NCBI GenBank assembly: GCA_002337145.1
Contig: DDFK01000002.1
Coordinates: forward strand, 1,426,868 to 1,490,867
Length of the DNA stretch: 64,000 nt
Origin: Chitinophagaceae bacterium UBA1930
GTDB taxonomy: Bacteria > Bacteroidota > Bacteroidia > Chitinophagales > Chitinophagaceae
Direction of reading: 5' to 3'
A model generated the notes under the pieces. That model worked only from the letters and a program-made list of their open reading frames with translations, was not told where the DNA came from and made no database searches. Positions 17,166 through 26,218 of this stretch are shown in pieces. A program made the position numbers and the translations under genes. How positions within the stretch are numbered: the first letter of the stretch is position 1; each line of letters opens with the position of its first letter.

Positions 17166-18842
17166 ATGAGTACAAACTACCAACGTTACAACGTAGAAAA
17201 ATACAAGACCCCAACCGGCAACCAATTAAACTGTAAAGGCTGGGTACAGGAAGCAGCCCTGCGTATGCTGCTCAACAACCTTGATCCCGAAGTGGCCGAA
17301 CGTCCCGACGATTTGATCGTATATGGCGGCAGGGGCAAAGCCGCCCGCAATTTCGAGGCACTGGACCTTATCATTAAGGCATTAAAGGACCTGAACAACA
17401 ATGAAACCTTATTGATACAAAGCGGCAAACCCGTAGGCATATTGCAGACACATGAAAATGCCCCACGTGTACTGCTCAGCAATTCGCAACTGGTTCCCAA
17501 ATGGGCCACATGGGAACATTTTACCGAACTGGAACAAAAAGGCCTGATGATGTATGGACAAATGACAGCAGGGAGTTGGATATACATTGGCAGCCAAGGT
17601 ATTGTACAGGGCACTTACGAAACATTTGCAGCCGTGGCCGACAAGCATTTTGGCGGCACATTAAAAGGCACCCTTTCCGTTACCGCAGGTTTGGGTGGCA
17701 TGGGTGGTGCACAGCCTTTATCCATTACCATGTGCGATGGTGTTGCCCTTTGTGCCGAGGTAGAGGAATGGCGTATAGACAAACGCCTGGAAACAAAGTA
17801 CCTGGACGAAAAGTTTACCGATATTGATGCCGCTATAGACCAGGCAATCAACTATAAAAAGCAGGGCATTGCCAAAAGCATCGGCGTGCTGTGCAATGCC
17901 ATACAGTTGCTGCAACGCCTGATTGAAAGGGAAATAACCGTTGATGTATTGACCGACCAGACATCTGCACACGACCCACTTGTGGGCTATGTGCCCCATA
18001 CCCTCAACAACCAGGCTGCAAACGCCCTGCGTGAAAAGGATCCCGAAGCCTATATCGCATTGGCTTACGACAGCATGAAGCTGCATGTGCAACTGATGTT
18101 GGAGCTGCAGCAACGCGGGGCCATTACTTTCGACTATGGCAATAACCTGCGTGCTAGGGCACAGGAGCATGGGCTCAAAAATGCATTCGACTTCCCCGGT
18201 TTTGTACCGGCTTATATACGTCCGCTTTTCTGCGAAGGCAAAGGGCCGTTCCGCTGGGCAGCACTAAGTGGCGACCCCAATGATATTGCTGTGACCGATG
18301 AAGTGATCATGAACCTCTTTCCTGAAAACAAGGGCATGATTCGCTGGATGAAAATGGCCAAAGAAAGGATTGCCTTTCAGGGACTGCCTGCACGCATTTG
18401 CTGGTTGGGCCAAGGCGAAAGGGAAAAAGCCGGGTTGGCATTCAACCAACTGGTAAAAGAGGGTAGGGTAAAAGCACCCATTGTTATTGGCCGCGACCAC
18501 CTGGATACCGGCAGCGTAGCAAGCCCCAACCGCGAAACCGAAGCCATGAAAGACGGTAGCGATGCCGTGGCCGACTGGCCCATACTCAATGCACTCATCA
18601 ACACTGCAGGTGGTGCTAGCTGGGTAAGCCTGCACCATGGCGGCGGCGTGGGCATGGGCTACAGCATACATGCAGGCATGGTAATCGTAGCCGATGGTAC
18701 CGATGCAGCAGCAGCAAGGCTTGCAAGGGTATTGCGTAACGATCCCGGTATGGGTGTTATACGCCATGCCGATGCAGGTTACGATGCAGCATTGGATACA
18801 TTAAGGAAGAATGGGTTGAGCTTGGTGGACAGGTTGCAATAG
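17166..18842 (+). CDS. hutU: Urocanate hydratase
   Basis: 558-aa cytosolic enzyme, the second step of histidine breakdown, adding water to urocanate to give imidazolonepropionate. It uses tightly bound NAD+ as an electrophile. The NAD-binding region reads GLGGMGGAQPLS, the IYIGSQGIVQGTYETF block is family-typical, and the conserved cysteine lies in ARICWLGQGER. HHGGGVGMGYS near the C-terminus is also diagnostic. Full family length. The other hut genes are not beside it. Confidence 0.95.
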   Translation: MSTNYQRYNVEKYKTPTGNQLNCKGWVQEAALRMLLNNLDPEVAERPDDLIVYGGRGKAARNFEALDLIIKALKDLNNNETLLIQSGKPVGILQTHENAPRVLLSNSQLVPKWATWEHFTELEQKGLMMYGQMTAGSWIYIGSQGIVQGTYETFAAVADKHFGGTLKGTLSVTAGLGGMGGAQPLSITMCDGVALCAEVEEWRIDKRLETKYLDEKFTDIDAAIDQAINYKKQGIAKSIGVLCNAIQLLQRLIEREITVDVLTDQTSAHDPLVGYVPHTLNNQAANALREKDPEAYIALAYDSMKLHVQLMLELQQRGAITFDYGNNLRARAQEHGLKNAFDFPGFVPAYIRPLFCEGKGPFRWAALSGDPNDIAVTDEVIMNLFPENKGMIRWMKMAKERIAFQGLPARICWLGQGEREKAGLAFNQLVKEGRVKAPIVIGRDHLDTGSVASPNRETEAMKDGSDAVADWPILNALINTAGGASWVSLHHGGGVGMGYSIHAGMVIVADGTDAAAARLARVLRNDPGMGVIRHADAGYDAALDTLRKNGLSLVDRLQ

Positions 18843-18932
18843 TATTTAACCAACTGCATGGCATACCTGGCCTTCCATGGCGTAGCACCCATCAACTAAC
18901 AAATATACTTGTACAATCACTTGGCATTTGTG

Positions 18933-18961
18933 CACAAAGCGTTCCATAGGAACGCTTTGTG
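18933..18961. repeat. Perfect 13-bp hairpin upstream of IS200-like pseudogene
   Basis: CACAAAGCGTTCC (18933-18945), loop ATA, GGAACGCTTTGTG (18949-18961). There is no T tract on the plus side, so it is not a simple terminator. It lies 65 bases before the transposase relic; IS200/IS605 and REP-associated transposases act on just such hairpins, so it is probably a left-end or REP-like structure. Confidence 0.6.
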
Positions 18962-19026
18962 ATTAATAATAATGCGATTTGTTCTGTTGCATCCGGATTC
19001 GTATATTTATAATTATTTTATGATAT

Positions 19027-19479
19027 ATGGCAAACGCCTACACACAAATCCATATTCAATTTGTATTTGCCGTAAAATACCGTGCAGCTTTGATTTAAAA
19101 AATATGGAATGCACAACTGCATAAATATATAACGGGTATTGTGCAGGCCAATGGTCACAAAATGCTGCAGATAAATAGCATGCCCTACCATATCCATGTA
19201 CTCATTGGCATGCATCCAGCACAGTTCATTGCATCTTTGATCCAAAACCGTAAAACCGAGAGCAGCAAATGGATCAAACATAACCAGTATTGTTTGTCAA
19301 CATTTGCCTGGCAGGAAGGGTATGGGCCATTCGCTTATTACAAGAGCCATGTAGATAAAGCAATCCGCTATATCCAGAATCAGGAGATACATCACCGCAA
19401 ACAGGCATTTCCTGCTTTTCTTCATTCACGCGTCAACAAATGCAATATGGTACAGCCTTGCATCAACAAAAAAGCGTAG
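19027..19479 (+). pseudogene. IS200/IS605-type (HUH, Y1) transposase, inactivated
   Basis: The frame beginning MANAYTQIHIQFVFAVKYRAALI is a clear Y1-transposase N-terminus, but codon 24 is TAA. Reading on in the same frame gives IWNAQLHKYITGIVQANGHKML, then the metal-binding HUH box as MPYHIHVLIGM, and the catalytic tyrosine region as FAYYKSHVDKAIRYIQNQEIHH. The usual C-terminal ending is missing: the sequence degenerates after residue ~130. A single change from CAA to TAA would explain the early stop. A later internal start at 19141 would lack the first strands of the fold. Judged inactive. Confidence 0.8.
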
Positions 19480-19494
19480 CCAATAACTACGCTT
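19472..19494. repeat. 8-bp hairpin at the 3' end of the IS200-like relic
   Basis: AAGCGTAG (19472-19479) and CTACGCTT (19487-19494) around a 7-base loop. The relic's stop codon TAG lies in the first arm. Together with the hairpin at 18933 it may mark the right end of the element. Confidence 0.4.
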
Positions 19495-19527
19495 GTAATA
19501 GGATAATGGAAGTGTAAAAGCTATTAA

Positions 19528-20043
19528 TTAAAACCGGATATTATAAGTAGCTGCTATACCAACATTCTGTACATCCGAAGATGGCGATTTAAGGAACACC
19601 TGGTTATAAAAGCCATAGAAATTCCAGTTATAATTATGATAGCCTAGTTGCGGCTTAACATAAAAGCCTCCTGTTTGTCCGCTAACATTGGTCAAAAACG
19701 AATAGCCAAGATCGGTACCCGCAAAAAAGCCTTTTGATTCGGGATAATAACGTACCAGTAAACCAACGGGTATTGTACCAAAATCTTTACCGCCATTTTT
19801 AGCAAAATAGTTGGTATATCCCGAAGCTATACCCAGGCCCCAATTCTTGGTTGCCATCCATTGGCCGCTTAATTCCAGTCCGGCCGCAAATGATGAATAG
19901 TTGGATAGGTCACCTACAGGCACGCCTGCCGAAAGTCCTGCTTTTAACCATGAATTTTTCTTGTTGATCTCATCGTTCGTCTTTTGTGCAGCCAATTGAA
20001 ATGTAGCAAACAAGGCTATTGCACCAATCATTAATCGTTTCAT
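19528..20043 (-). CDS. Small outer-membrane beta-barrel protein
   Basis: 171-aa protein with a signal peptide (about residues 1-19, ending QLAAQ). Alternating hydrophobic and aromatic strands follow, with Gly-rich turns (LKAGLSAGVPVGDLS, GLGIASGYTNYF, GFFAGTDLGYSFL), ending in VGIAATYNIRF. The terminal Phe and the strand pattern are typical of OmpA/OmpW-like eight-stranded barrels. No more specific family recognised. Single gene downstream of the IS relic. Confidence 0.7.
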   Translation of the reverse strand: MKRLMIGAIALFATFQLAAQKTNDEINKKNSWLKAGLSAGVPVGDLSNYSSFAAGLELSGQWMATKNWGLGIASGYTNYFAKNGGKDFGTIPVGLLVRYYPESKGFFAGTDLGYSFLTNVSGQTGGFYVKPQLGYHNYNWNFYGFYNQVFLKSPSSDVQNVGIAATYNIRF

Positions 20044-20191
20044 AAAAACTAGTTTGTTTGTTTACCATTTTCCAAAAGCCATGCCGTTACCCAAATACTT
20101 GCTTTTATTGCCTAGATACCTGTTAAAATGGTTATACATGAGGATTTTTTTTCCCAACTGCATGTATTATGTACCTGTTGATACTATAAAC

Positions 20192-20226
20192 AACAAAGCA
20201 GCACCGTTTATACGTGCTGCTTTGTT
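20192..20226 (-). terminator. Terminator downstream of the SDR gene
   Basis: Perfect 13-bp stem AACAAAGCAGCAC/GTGCTGCTTTGTT with a 9-base loop. Read on the minus strand it is followed by a T-rich stretch (GTTTATAG) and lies 31 bases past the SDR stop. Confidence 0.7.
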
Positions 20227-20256
20227 AATGATCAACCTGCTTAATTGAATAGGGTA

Positions 20257-21018
20257 CTATAACATCATGCCGCCCGACACTTCAATGCGTTGGCCATTTA
20301 CCCACTTGGCATCATCGGTACATAAAAAAGCTACCACGCTGCCAATATCATCTGGCAGCCCCACACGCCCCAATGCAGTTATCGAAGCTATCTGTGCATT
20401 CAGGGCCTGGTTGTCACGCACGGCACCTCCATTAAAATCTGTTTCAATGGCACCCGGTGCAACCGTATTTACCCTTATGCCCCTTGCACCCAGTTCTTTT
20501 GCCTGGTACCTGCCCAATGTTTCTACGGCACCCTTCATGGCAGCATAGGCAGCAGCCCCAGGAAAAGAGAAACGTGCCAACCCGCTGGATATGTTCACGA
20601 TGCCACCACCATCGGCCAATAGAGGCAATGCTTTTTGCGAAAGAAAGAAAACTCCTTTAAAATGGATGTCCACCAAATTGTCAAACTGCTCTTCCGTTGT
20701 TTCAGCAAAAGGTGCATGCAGGCCAACGCCTGCATTGTTTACCAAAAAATCGAATTGATCCGCTGCAAATGTTTCTTTCAAAGCATCTTTTACCAATGTA
20801 AAAAAAGCATCGAAGCTTTTTGCCGCTGCAACGTTCAATTGCAATGCTGCTGCTTTTTGTCCCAATTGCTGTATCTCGGTTACCACCGCCAAGGCTTCTT
20901 CCTGTTTGCTATTGTAGGTAATGATAACATCCAGGCCTTTTTGGGCCAGGGCCAAAGCCATGTTCTTGCCCAGCCCACGGCTACCGCCTGTAACCAGGGC
21001 TATTTTTGTTGCTGTCAT
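20257..21018 (-). CDS. Short-chain dehydrogenase/reductase
   Basis: 253-aa NAD(P)-dependent oxidoreductase of the FabG-like classical type. The cofactor loop is TGGSRGLG (residues 10-17), NNAG lies at 94-97, the catalytic serine in NISSG (about 143-147), and YAAMK places Y158 and K162. The C-terminal VNGQRIEVSGGMML is standard. The substrate cannot be told. It is followed by a terminator and preceded by an AraC-type regulator on the same strand, which may control it. Confidence 0.85.
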   Translation of the reverse strand: MTATKIALVTGGSRGLGKNMALALAQKGLDVIITYNSKQEEALAVVTEIQQLGQKAAALQLNVAAAKSFDAFFTLVKDALKETFAADQFDFLVNNAGVGLHAPFAETTEEQFDNLVDIHFKGVFFLSQKALPLLADGGGIVNISSGLARFSFPGAAAYAAMKGAVETLGRYQAKELGARGIRVNTVAPGAIETDFNGGAVRDNQALNAQIASITALGRVGLPDDIGSVVAFLCTDDAKWVNGQRIEVSGGMML

Positions 21019-21105
21019 GTTGTGTTTTTTTAATAATGTTTATTTGCTTTTACGGTACAAAACTAGATTGGACCATGCACTAAAAATGGTGCACTTTACA
21101 GTATT

Positions 21106-21525
21106 TTAACACAGGTTGCCTGCTTGGTGCTTTTTGCGGTACTGCAGCGGTGTAATGCCCCGCATGCTTTTAAAGAACTTGGTAAAATTGGTGGGGTCAT
21201 CATACGTAAACAGGTAGCCAATTTCTTTTACCTGCATATCCGTTTCCGTTAGCATCTTTTCTGCTTCCCGCATCATGCGTTCTTCCATAAGGTCGCAGGG
21301 CGATTTGCCCGTGGTGAGTTTTATGGTATTGCTTAAATGAACAGGGTGTATAAACAATTGTGCCGCAAAATCTTTGGTATGGTACATATCGTCCACACGT
21401 TTATGCAGCACATCATCAAAATGTGCATCTACCAGTTGCAGGAACTGCTGGGTAATTTCTTCTTTTCTCGAGATTATTTTTTGGGGCAATGGTGGCATGC
21501 TCAATACTAATTGATGCTTTAACAT
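21106..21525 (-). CDS. AraC-family transcriptional regulator (helix-turn-helix domain)
   Basis: 139-aa protein, nearly all a DNA-binding domain with two helix-turn-helices: KDFAAQLFIHPVHLSNTIKLTTG (first) and VKEIGYLFTYDDPTNFTKFFKSMRGITPLQYRK (second, with the AraC signature). Upstream reading continues open to 21618, but those 31 residues look non-coding, and the start MLKHQLVLSMPPLPQK at 21525 fits better. The usual sensor domain is absent. It lies 88 bp upstream of the SDR gene on the same strand and is a plausible regulator of it. Confidence 0.75.
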   Translation of the reverse strand: MLKHQLVLSMPPLPQKIISRKEEITQQFLQLVDAHFDDVLHKRVDDMYHTKDFAAQLFIHPVHLSNTIKLTTGKSPCDLMEERMMREAEKMLTETDMQVKEIGYLFTYDDPTNFTKFFKSMRGITPLQYRKKHQAGNLC

Positions 21526-21700
21526 TCGGCTATAGTACACAGCCGGATAATATTCTGTACTGACGGTTATGCCATAAAAATATTGTAGCCACGAAAAACA
21601 ATGATAAACACAAAGCAAATCCTATTGTGTGTATCGGTGCAATTCGTGGCTACTTGTTCATGTTTGCCTACCATGCAAACTGTATTACTTAGTTGATGCC

Positions 21701-23845
21701 TTACTTAGCCGGCAGGTCCAGTTCCACCTGCATGGCCTTTATGCTAGGGGCATGTCCACGGAAGTTTTTAAACATGGTATTGTAATCCTCCGTATTGCCC
21801 TTGGATAGTATCATGTCGCGAAAGCGTTGCCCATTGGCCCTGGTTAGGCCACCATTTTCCTTGAACCACGAATAGGCATCTTCCTCCAGCATTTTTGTCC
21901 ATTGATATGCATAGTAACCTGCTGCATAACCATTGCCCCATATATGCAAAAAGTAAGAAGAGCGGTAGCGTGGTGGCACTTGTGCCAGATCCAGTCCCGT
22001 AATATGCAATGCATTTTTTTCAAATGCGTCCACATCCTTTACCACGTCTGTTGCCGCCATTTTATGCCACTGCATATCCAGCGAAGCGGCAGCAATGGCT
22101 TCTGTTAATGCATAACCCTTATTGAAAGAGCCTGCTTTTTTTATCTTGTCCACCAATTGCTGTGGTATCGGCTCCTGTGTCTGGTAATGCACGGCATAAT
22201 TCTTCAGCACTTTGGGATCAAGGGCCCAATGCTCGTTAAACTGCGAGGGAAACTCAACATAGTCCCGGGCAACATTGGTACCCGAAAGCGATGGGTATTT
22301 CTGGCTCGCAAACAGGCCATGCAATGCATGTCCAAATTCATGGAACATCGTGGTCACATCATCAAAATTAATCAGGGCAGCAGCACCCGGCGCAGGTTTC
22401 GCAAAATTGCACACATTGTAAATAACGGGCTGTGTTCCCAATAAAGTAGATTGACCAATCAGGTTATCCATCCAGGCCCCGCCCGATTTGTTATCGCGTT
22501 TAAAATAATCGCAATAAAACAATGCAAAAGGCTTGTCATTCTTATCATACACTTCAAATACCCGCACATCCTCCTGGTACACGGGTATGTCCTTACGCTC
22601 CTTAAAAGTTAGGCCATACAACTGGTTGGCAGCATAAAACACCCCATTCTCCAATGTCTTGTTCAGTTCAAAATAGGGGCTTATTTCATTGTCGTCCAAA
22701 TTGTACTTCGCCTTCCTAACCTGCTCCGCATAATAGTCCCAGTCCCAGGCTGCCGCTGTAAAACCGGCTTTCTGTTCATTCACTACCTGTTGTATATCCG
22801 CCGCCTCCGCCTTGGCCTTTGCCGTAACGGCAGGCACCAATTGTGCAAAGAACTTATCCACTGCTTCGGGCGACTGTGCCATTTGGTCTTTCAGTTTCCA
22901 TGCAGCATAATTGGCAAAGCCCATCAGCTTGGCCTTTTGTGCACGTATATGGGCAATACGCAGTATAACGCTACGGGTATCATTAGAGTCTGCTTTTTCG
23001 GCCCTTGTCCACGATGCTTCAAACAACTGCTGCCTCGTGGCACGTACTTCCAACGATTGCAATGCTGGCTGCTGCGTGGTATTCTTCAAAGGCAGCAACC
23101 ATTTACCCTGCAAATGATTGTCTTTTGCATTTTGTGCATAATTGTCCAGGTCCGCTTGCGAAAGCCCCTTCAGTTCATCCACATTGCTTACTACCAGGCC
23201 GCCAGCTTTGGCAGCAGCCAATAACTGGTTGGTGAATTTTGCGGTCAATGTTGCTTCCTCCGCATTGTATTTTTTCATCATGGTCTTGTCCGCATCCGAT
23301 AGTTTGGCACCTGCCAATATAAACTGCTCGTACCAGTATTCAACCAAACGTTTCGACTCCTTGTCCAATTGCAATTGCAGCCTATTGTTGTAAATGGCTT
23401 CAAAGCGTTTAAATAATTTGGTGTTCAGGTAAATACCGTCTTTCAACGCTGCCAGCTTCGGGGCAAACTCTTCCTGCACCTGTTGCAACTCGGGGTTGGT
23501 ATTGGCACCCGTAATCAATGTAAAAACGGTATTTACACGTGTCAATAACTGGCCGGTTTTTTCCATGGCCACCACTGTATTGATAAAAGTAGGGGCAGCA
23601 CTGCTATTGGCTATGGCCGCAATTTCCATCAGTTGCTGCTTAATGCCCATTTCCAAGGCAGGCCTATAATCCTCGTTCCGTATTTTACGAAAATCAGGTA
23701 CATGGTAGGGCAGGGGGCTTGCATTGCTGAATGGGTTATCCGATGGTGCGTCGTGCCTTATGCTCCTGTGTTTGTCATCGTCATTGCGAAAAGCCAACGA
23801 TGCAGCAAGCAAGGCCATTATTGAAATGCGGGATAGCTGTGTCAT
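21701..23845 (-). CDS. M3 family metallopeptidase (peptidyl-dipeptidase Dcp-like), exported
   Basis: 714-aa zinc peptidase that removes dipeptides or cleaves small peptides. The zinc site is HEFGHALHGLF (near residue 500), with the third ligand Glu expected about 25 residues on, in the ARDYVEFPSQFNEHW stretch. The long helical N-terminal half (ALEMGIKQQLMEIAAIANSSAAP) is family-typical. A hydrophobic N-terminus (LSRISIMALLAASLAF) suggests export to the periplasm, as is common in Bacteroidetes homologues. The C-terminal YFLHIWGNGYAAGYYAYQWT is the conserved substrate-side block. Confidence 0.9.
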   Translation of the reverse strand: MTQLSRISIMALLAASLAFRNDDDKHRSIRHDAPSDNPFSNASPLPYHVPDFRKIRNEDYRPALEMGIKQQLMEIAAIANSSAAPTFINTVVAMEKTGQLLTRVNTVFTLITGANTNPELQQVQEEFAPKLAALKDGIYLNTKLFKRFEAIYNNRLQLQLDKESKRLVEYWYEQFILAGAKLSDADKTMMKKYNAEEATLTAKFTNQLLAAAKAGGLVVSNVDELKGLSQADLDNYAQNAKDNHLQGKWLLPLKNTTQQPALQSLEVRATRQQLFEASWTRAEKADSNDTRSVILRIAHIRAQKAKLMGFANYAAWKLKDQMAQSPEAVDKFFAQLVPAVTAKAKAEAADIQQVVNEQKAGFTAAAWDWDYYAEQVRKAKYNLDDNEISPYFELNKTLENGVFYAANQLYGLTFKERKDIPVYQEDVRVFEVYDKNDKPFALFYCDYFKRDNKSGGAWMDNLIGQSTLLGTQPVIYNVCNFAKPAPGAAALINFDDVTTMFHEFGHALHGLFASQKYPSLSGTNVARDYVEFPSQFNEHWALDPKVLKNYAVHYQTQEPIPQQLVDKIKKAGSFNKGYALTEAIAAASLDMQWHKMAATDVVKDVDAFEKNALHITGLDLAQVPPRYRSSYFLHIWGNGYAAGYYAYQWTKMLEEDAYSWFKENGGLTRANGQRFRDMILSKGNTEDYNTMFKNFRGHAPSIKAMQVELDLPAK

Positions 23846-24450
23846 CTGGTATTTTTTAGGGACTAAATATAGAAAAAGGTAGTGGCATTTCCCCCAGTTA
23901 TTCCACTATATAGCAAAGGGCAGTTGTAGGCATAAAGGGTCTTGGCCGGCAATGGTTTTTATCAATAGTTTCAACTTGGGGTATGGTTTTACCACAAAAG
24001 CACAAAGGGCACAAAGAATAAAACCCGGTTTAAGCAATTTGGTATGCTTGGTGCCTTTGTGCTCAATAAAACCACCTGTTTGTACGCACACCTGTATATA
24101 ATGGCCCTTGCTTTGGCAGCAACCCCAAATAGATGGTTTTCTTCGCCCTTTGTTCGGGTTTCCTTCGGTACCGCTTCGGTAAATGCCGAAGCGGTACCGA
24201 ACAAAGGGCGAAGAAAACCCGAAGCAATCATTTATTCTTTTAAATAAATGATAAAATCTAAAACCATTGGTATCGGTATTGCGTAACTGCTAATGTTCCC
24301 ATCTGAAATGTCCGGCTACTGATTCGAACCAGCTAAAAAACTCCAGCCTTTATAGACTTTATAAAAATGTTCATCCAACAGGTGTTGTGTGTACAGGCAA
24401 TGTATTGCCAGTTCGCAAAAGCATCATTATTCACTAACAAAAAACAGGTT
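23846..24450. other. 605-bp gap with palindrome and CACAAAGGCAC-type repeats, no gene
   Basis: No credible coding frame was seen. The stretch at 23991-24016 reads like repeated CACAAA(A/G)GC units, and GTGCCTTTGTG (24051-24061) is its inverted counterpart. A large interrupted palindrome lies at 24135-24219. Short frames running across both strands here are products of this symmetry. No promoter for the downstream ferritin-like gene could be picked with confidence. Confidence 0.5.
24135..24219. repeat. 85-bp interrupted palindrome
   Basis: The outer 20-bp arms (24135-24154 and 24200-24219) and inner 14-bp arms (24166-24179 and 24186-24199) match perfectly. There is an 11-base one-sided bulge (24155-24165) and a 6-base loop TAAATG. 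The inner arms contain CGGTACCG, itself a palindrome. Far too strong for chance; probably a small mobile palindromic element. Confidence 0.8.
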
Positions 24451-25152
24451 ATGCAAACAAAATCAAAACCAATCAACAACGGGTTTGAAGTAGCAGCAAC
24501 GGCTCCATCAAACTCACGAAGAAATTTTCTCATTAAAGCAGGATCACTGTCAATGGCATCGGCATTTGTATTGAATGCCTGTAAAAAAACTTCTTCAGAT
24601 TCAACCAGTAATGGGGTTGATTTGGGAAGCGGTGATATTGGTATACTGAACTATGCCTATGCACTGGAGCAATTGGAGGCGGCCTTTTATACCAAAGTAA
24701 TGGCATCGCCTTATACTGGCATGACCAGTGCAGAGTCGGGCCTGCTGGCGGATATACGCGACCACGAAATTGCCCACCGCGAGTTTTTTAAGAATGCATT
24801 GGGCAGCAGTGCCATCATTGGACTTGACGTGAATTTTACGGCTATCGATTTTACAAGCAGGGCAAGTGTACTGGGTACTGCAAAGGCTTTTGAAGACTTG
24901 GGTGTATCTGCCTACAATGGTGCCGGGCAATTGATCTCGGATGTGAATTACCTGTCACTTGCTGGTAAGATTGTTTCGGTAGAAGCAAGGCATGCTGCAT
25001 ATATACGCGACCTGTTGAGCAATGGCAGTTTTGCAGACAGTACCGTAATCGATTCAAGCGGACTGGATACTGCAAGAACACCAGCACAGGTTTTGGCTAT
25101 TGCAGGTGCTTACATCAATACCAAAATAGATGCAAGCCATTTGCCAAGCTAG
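24451..25152 (+). CDS. Ferritin-like domain protein with Tat lipoprotein leader
   Basis: 233-aa protein. The start at 24451 gives a leader with the twin-arginine motif SRRNFLIKAG (RR at 23-24) and a lipobox LNAC (Cys44), so export as a folded lipoprotein is expected. The rest is a four-helix ferritin_2 domain: ALEQLEAAFYTKVM, DIRDHEIAHREFFKNAL, AKAFEDLGVSAYNGAG and VSVEARHAAYIRDLL. The Glu and His residues there are placed as di-metal ligands. An upstream in-frame ATG at 24367 would bury the Tat signal and was not chosen. It is paired with a second ferritin-like gene and followed by tatA/tatC. The family's substrate is unknown. Confidence 0.85.
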   Translation: MQTKSKPINNGFEVAATAPSNSRRNFLIKAGSLSMASAFVLNACKKTSSDSTSNGVDLGSGDIGILNYAYALEQLEAAFYTKVMASPYTGMTSAESGLLADIRDHEIAHREFFKNALGSSAIIGLDVNFTAIDFTSRASVLGTAKAFEDLGVSAYNGAGQLISDVNYLSLAGKIVSVEARHAAYIRDLLSNGSFADSTVIDSSGLDTARTPAQVLAIAGAYINTKIDASHLPS

Positions 25153-25197
25153 TTGATATAAACCACCTATCTTAATTAACCATTTCAATTTATTATT

Positions 25198-26034
25198 ATG
25201 AATCTTCAAAATATCATTACAGACATTGAAAAGATAGACCCAGAAATTTATGACCGCACCAGCGAAAGAAGGGACGTATTCAAAAATTTTGGCGACTATG
25301 GCAAAAAGATTGCCATGGGGGCATTGCCATTTGCCTTGGGCAGCATCTTTAAAAAAGCATACGGGCAAACCACGGCAGACATTATAGGCGTATTGAACTT
25401 TGCATTGAAACTGGAATACCTGGAGTATAACTTTTATCAACAGGGTGTAGCCAATGCGGCTTTAATGGCACAGGGCACCACAGCTGGTACCGGTGCTTTA
25501 ACAACCATACGCGACCATGAAAGTGCCCACGTGAATTTTTTGCGGACAGTGATTACCCAATTGGGCGGAACACCCATTACGCTAACAGCAGCAAACTTTG
25601 ATTATACTGCCCACGGGGCTTTTCCTACATGGAATACCAGTTATGATACATACTTGGCCATTGCACAAACTTTTGAAGATACCGGTGTGCGTGCATACAA
25701 GGGGCAGGCAGGTAATGTAAAAAGCAACCGTACTGTATTGACTGCAGCATTAAACATACATAGCGTTGAGGCACGCCACGCATCGCATATACGGCAGATG
25801 CGTTTTGCAAGGGGGGCTACCACTACCAAGCCTTGGATAACAGGTAAGGATACAGGTGGTATTGGTACAGCAGTACAGGCCAGCTACAATGGAGAAGACA
25901 ATGTATCTCAGGCAGGTATTACCATTACAAACATCAATGGCCTGGCCATTAGTGCCAATGCTGCCACCGAAGCTTTTGACGAGCCGCTATCGGCAACAGA
26001 TGTAACAACCATTGTGACACCGTTTTTTGTGTAA
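25198..26034 (+). CDS. Second ferritin-like domain protein with Tat-like leader
   Basis: 278-aa paralogue of the preceding protein. The N-terminus contains ERRDVFKNFGDYGKK (RR at 24-25), then a hydrophobic stretch MGALPFALGSIF ending in AYGQ. This resembles a Tat signal with an unusual, glycine-poor middle part. The ferritin_2 helices follow: ALKLEYLEYNFYQQ, IRDHESAHVNFLRTVI, AQTFEDTGVRAYKGQAG and HSVEARHASHIRQMRF, all with the Glu/His ligand pattern. It starts 45 bp after the first gene. A tail of about 70 residues follows the four-helix part. Tat export is supported by the adjacent tatA and tatC. Confidence 0.82.
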   Translation: MNLQNIITDIEKIDPEIYDRTSERRDVFKNFGDYGKKIAMGALPFALGSIFKKAYGQTTADIIGVLNFALKLEYLEYNFYQQGVANAALMAQGTTAGTGALTTIRDHESAHVNFLRTVITQLGGTPITLTAANFDYTAHGAFPTWNTSYDTYLAIAQTFEDTGVRAYKGQAGNVKSNRTVLTAALNIHSVEARHASHIRQMRFARGATTTKPWITGKDTGGIGTAVQASYNGEDNVSQAGITITNINGLAISANAATEAFDEPLSATDVTTIVTPFFV

Positions 26035-26218
26035 CGGTTGAAAGTAACCTGTTTTGGTAACGGAATGGTTAGGCCATAACCTGTAGAAGCAAACGGAAGC
26101 AATGGCTGTAGGGATATTGCTCCACAGGGGTTGGCTTGCCATTGGGTTCTATACCCTGTTTTCATTTGGATAACGGATAATTAATAACAAAATAAATGAA
26201 CAATTAAATTTTTATTGT

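Noticed and set aside
21526..21618. 31-residue N-terminal extension of the AraC-type regulator
   Set aside because: Composition (Cys, Tyr and Trp rich) is unlike coding sequence, and homologous regulators start at the later Met.
23989..24247. Overlapping frames on both strands in the palindromic gap
   Set aside because: They mirror one another because of the 85-bp palindrome; no protein-like features.
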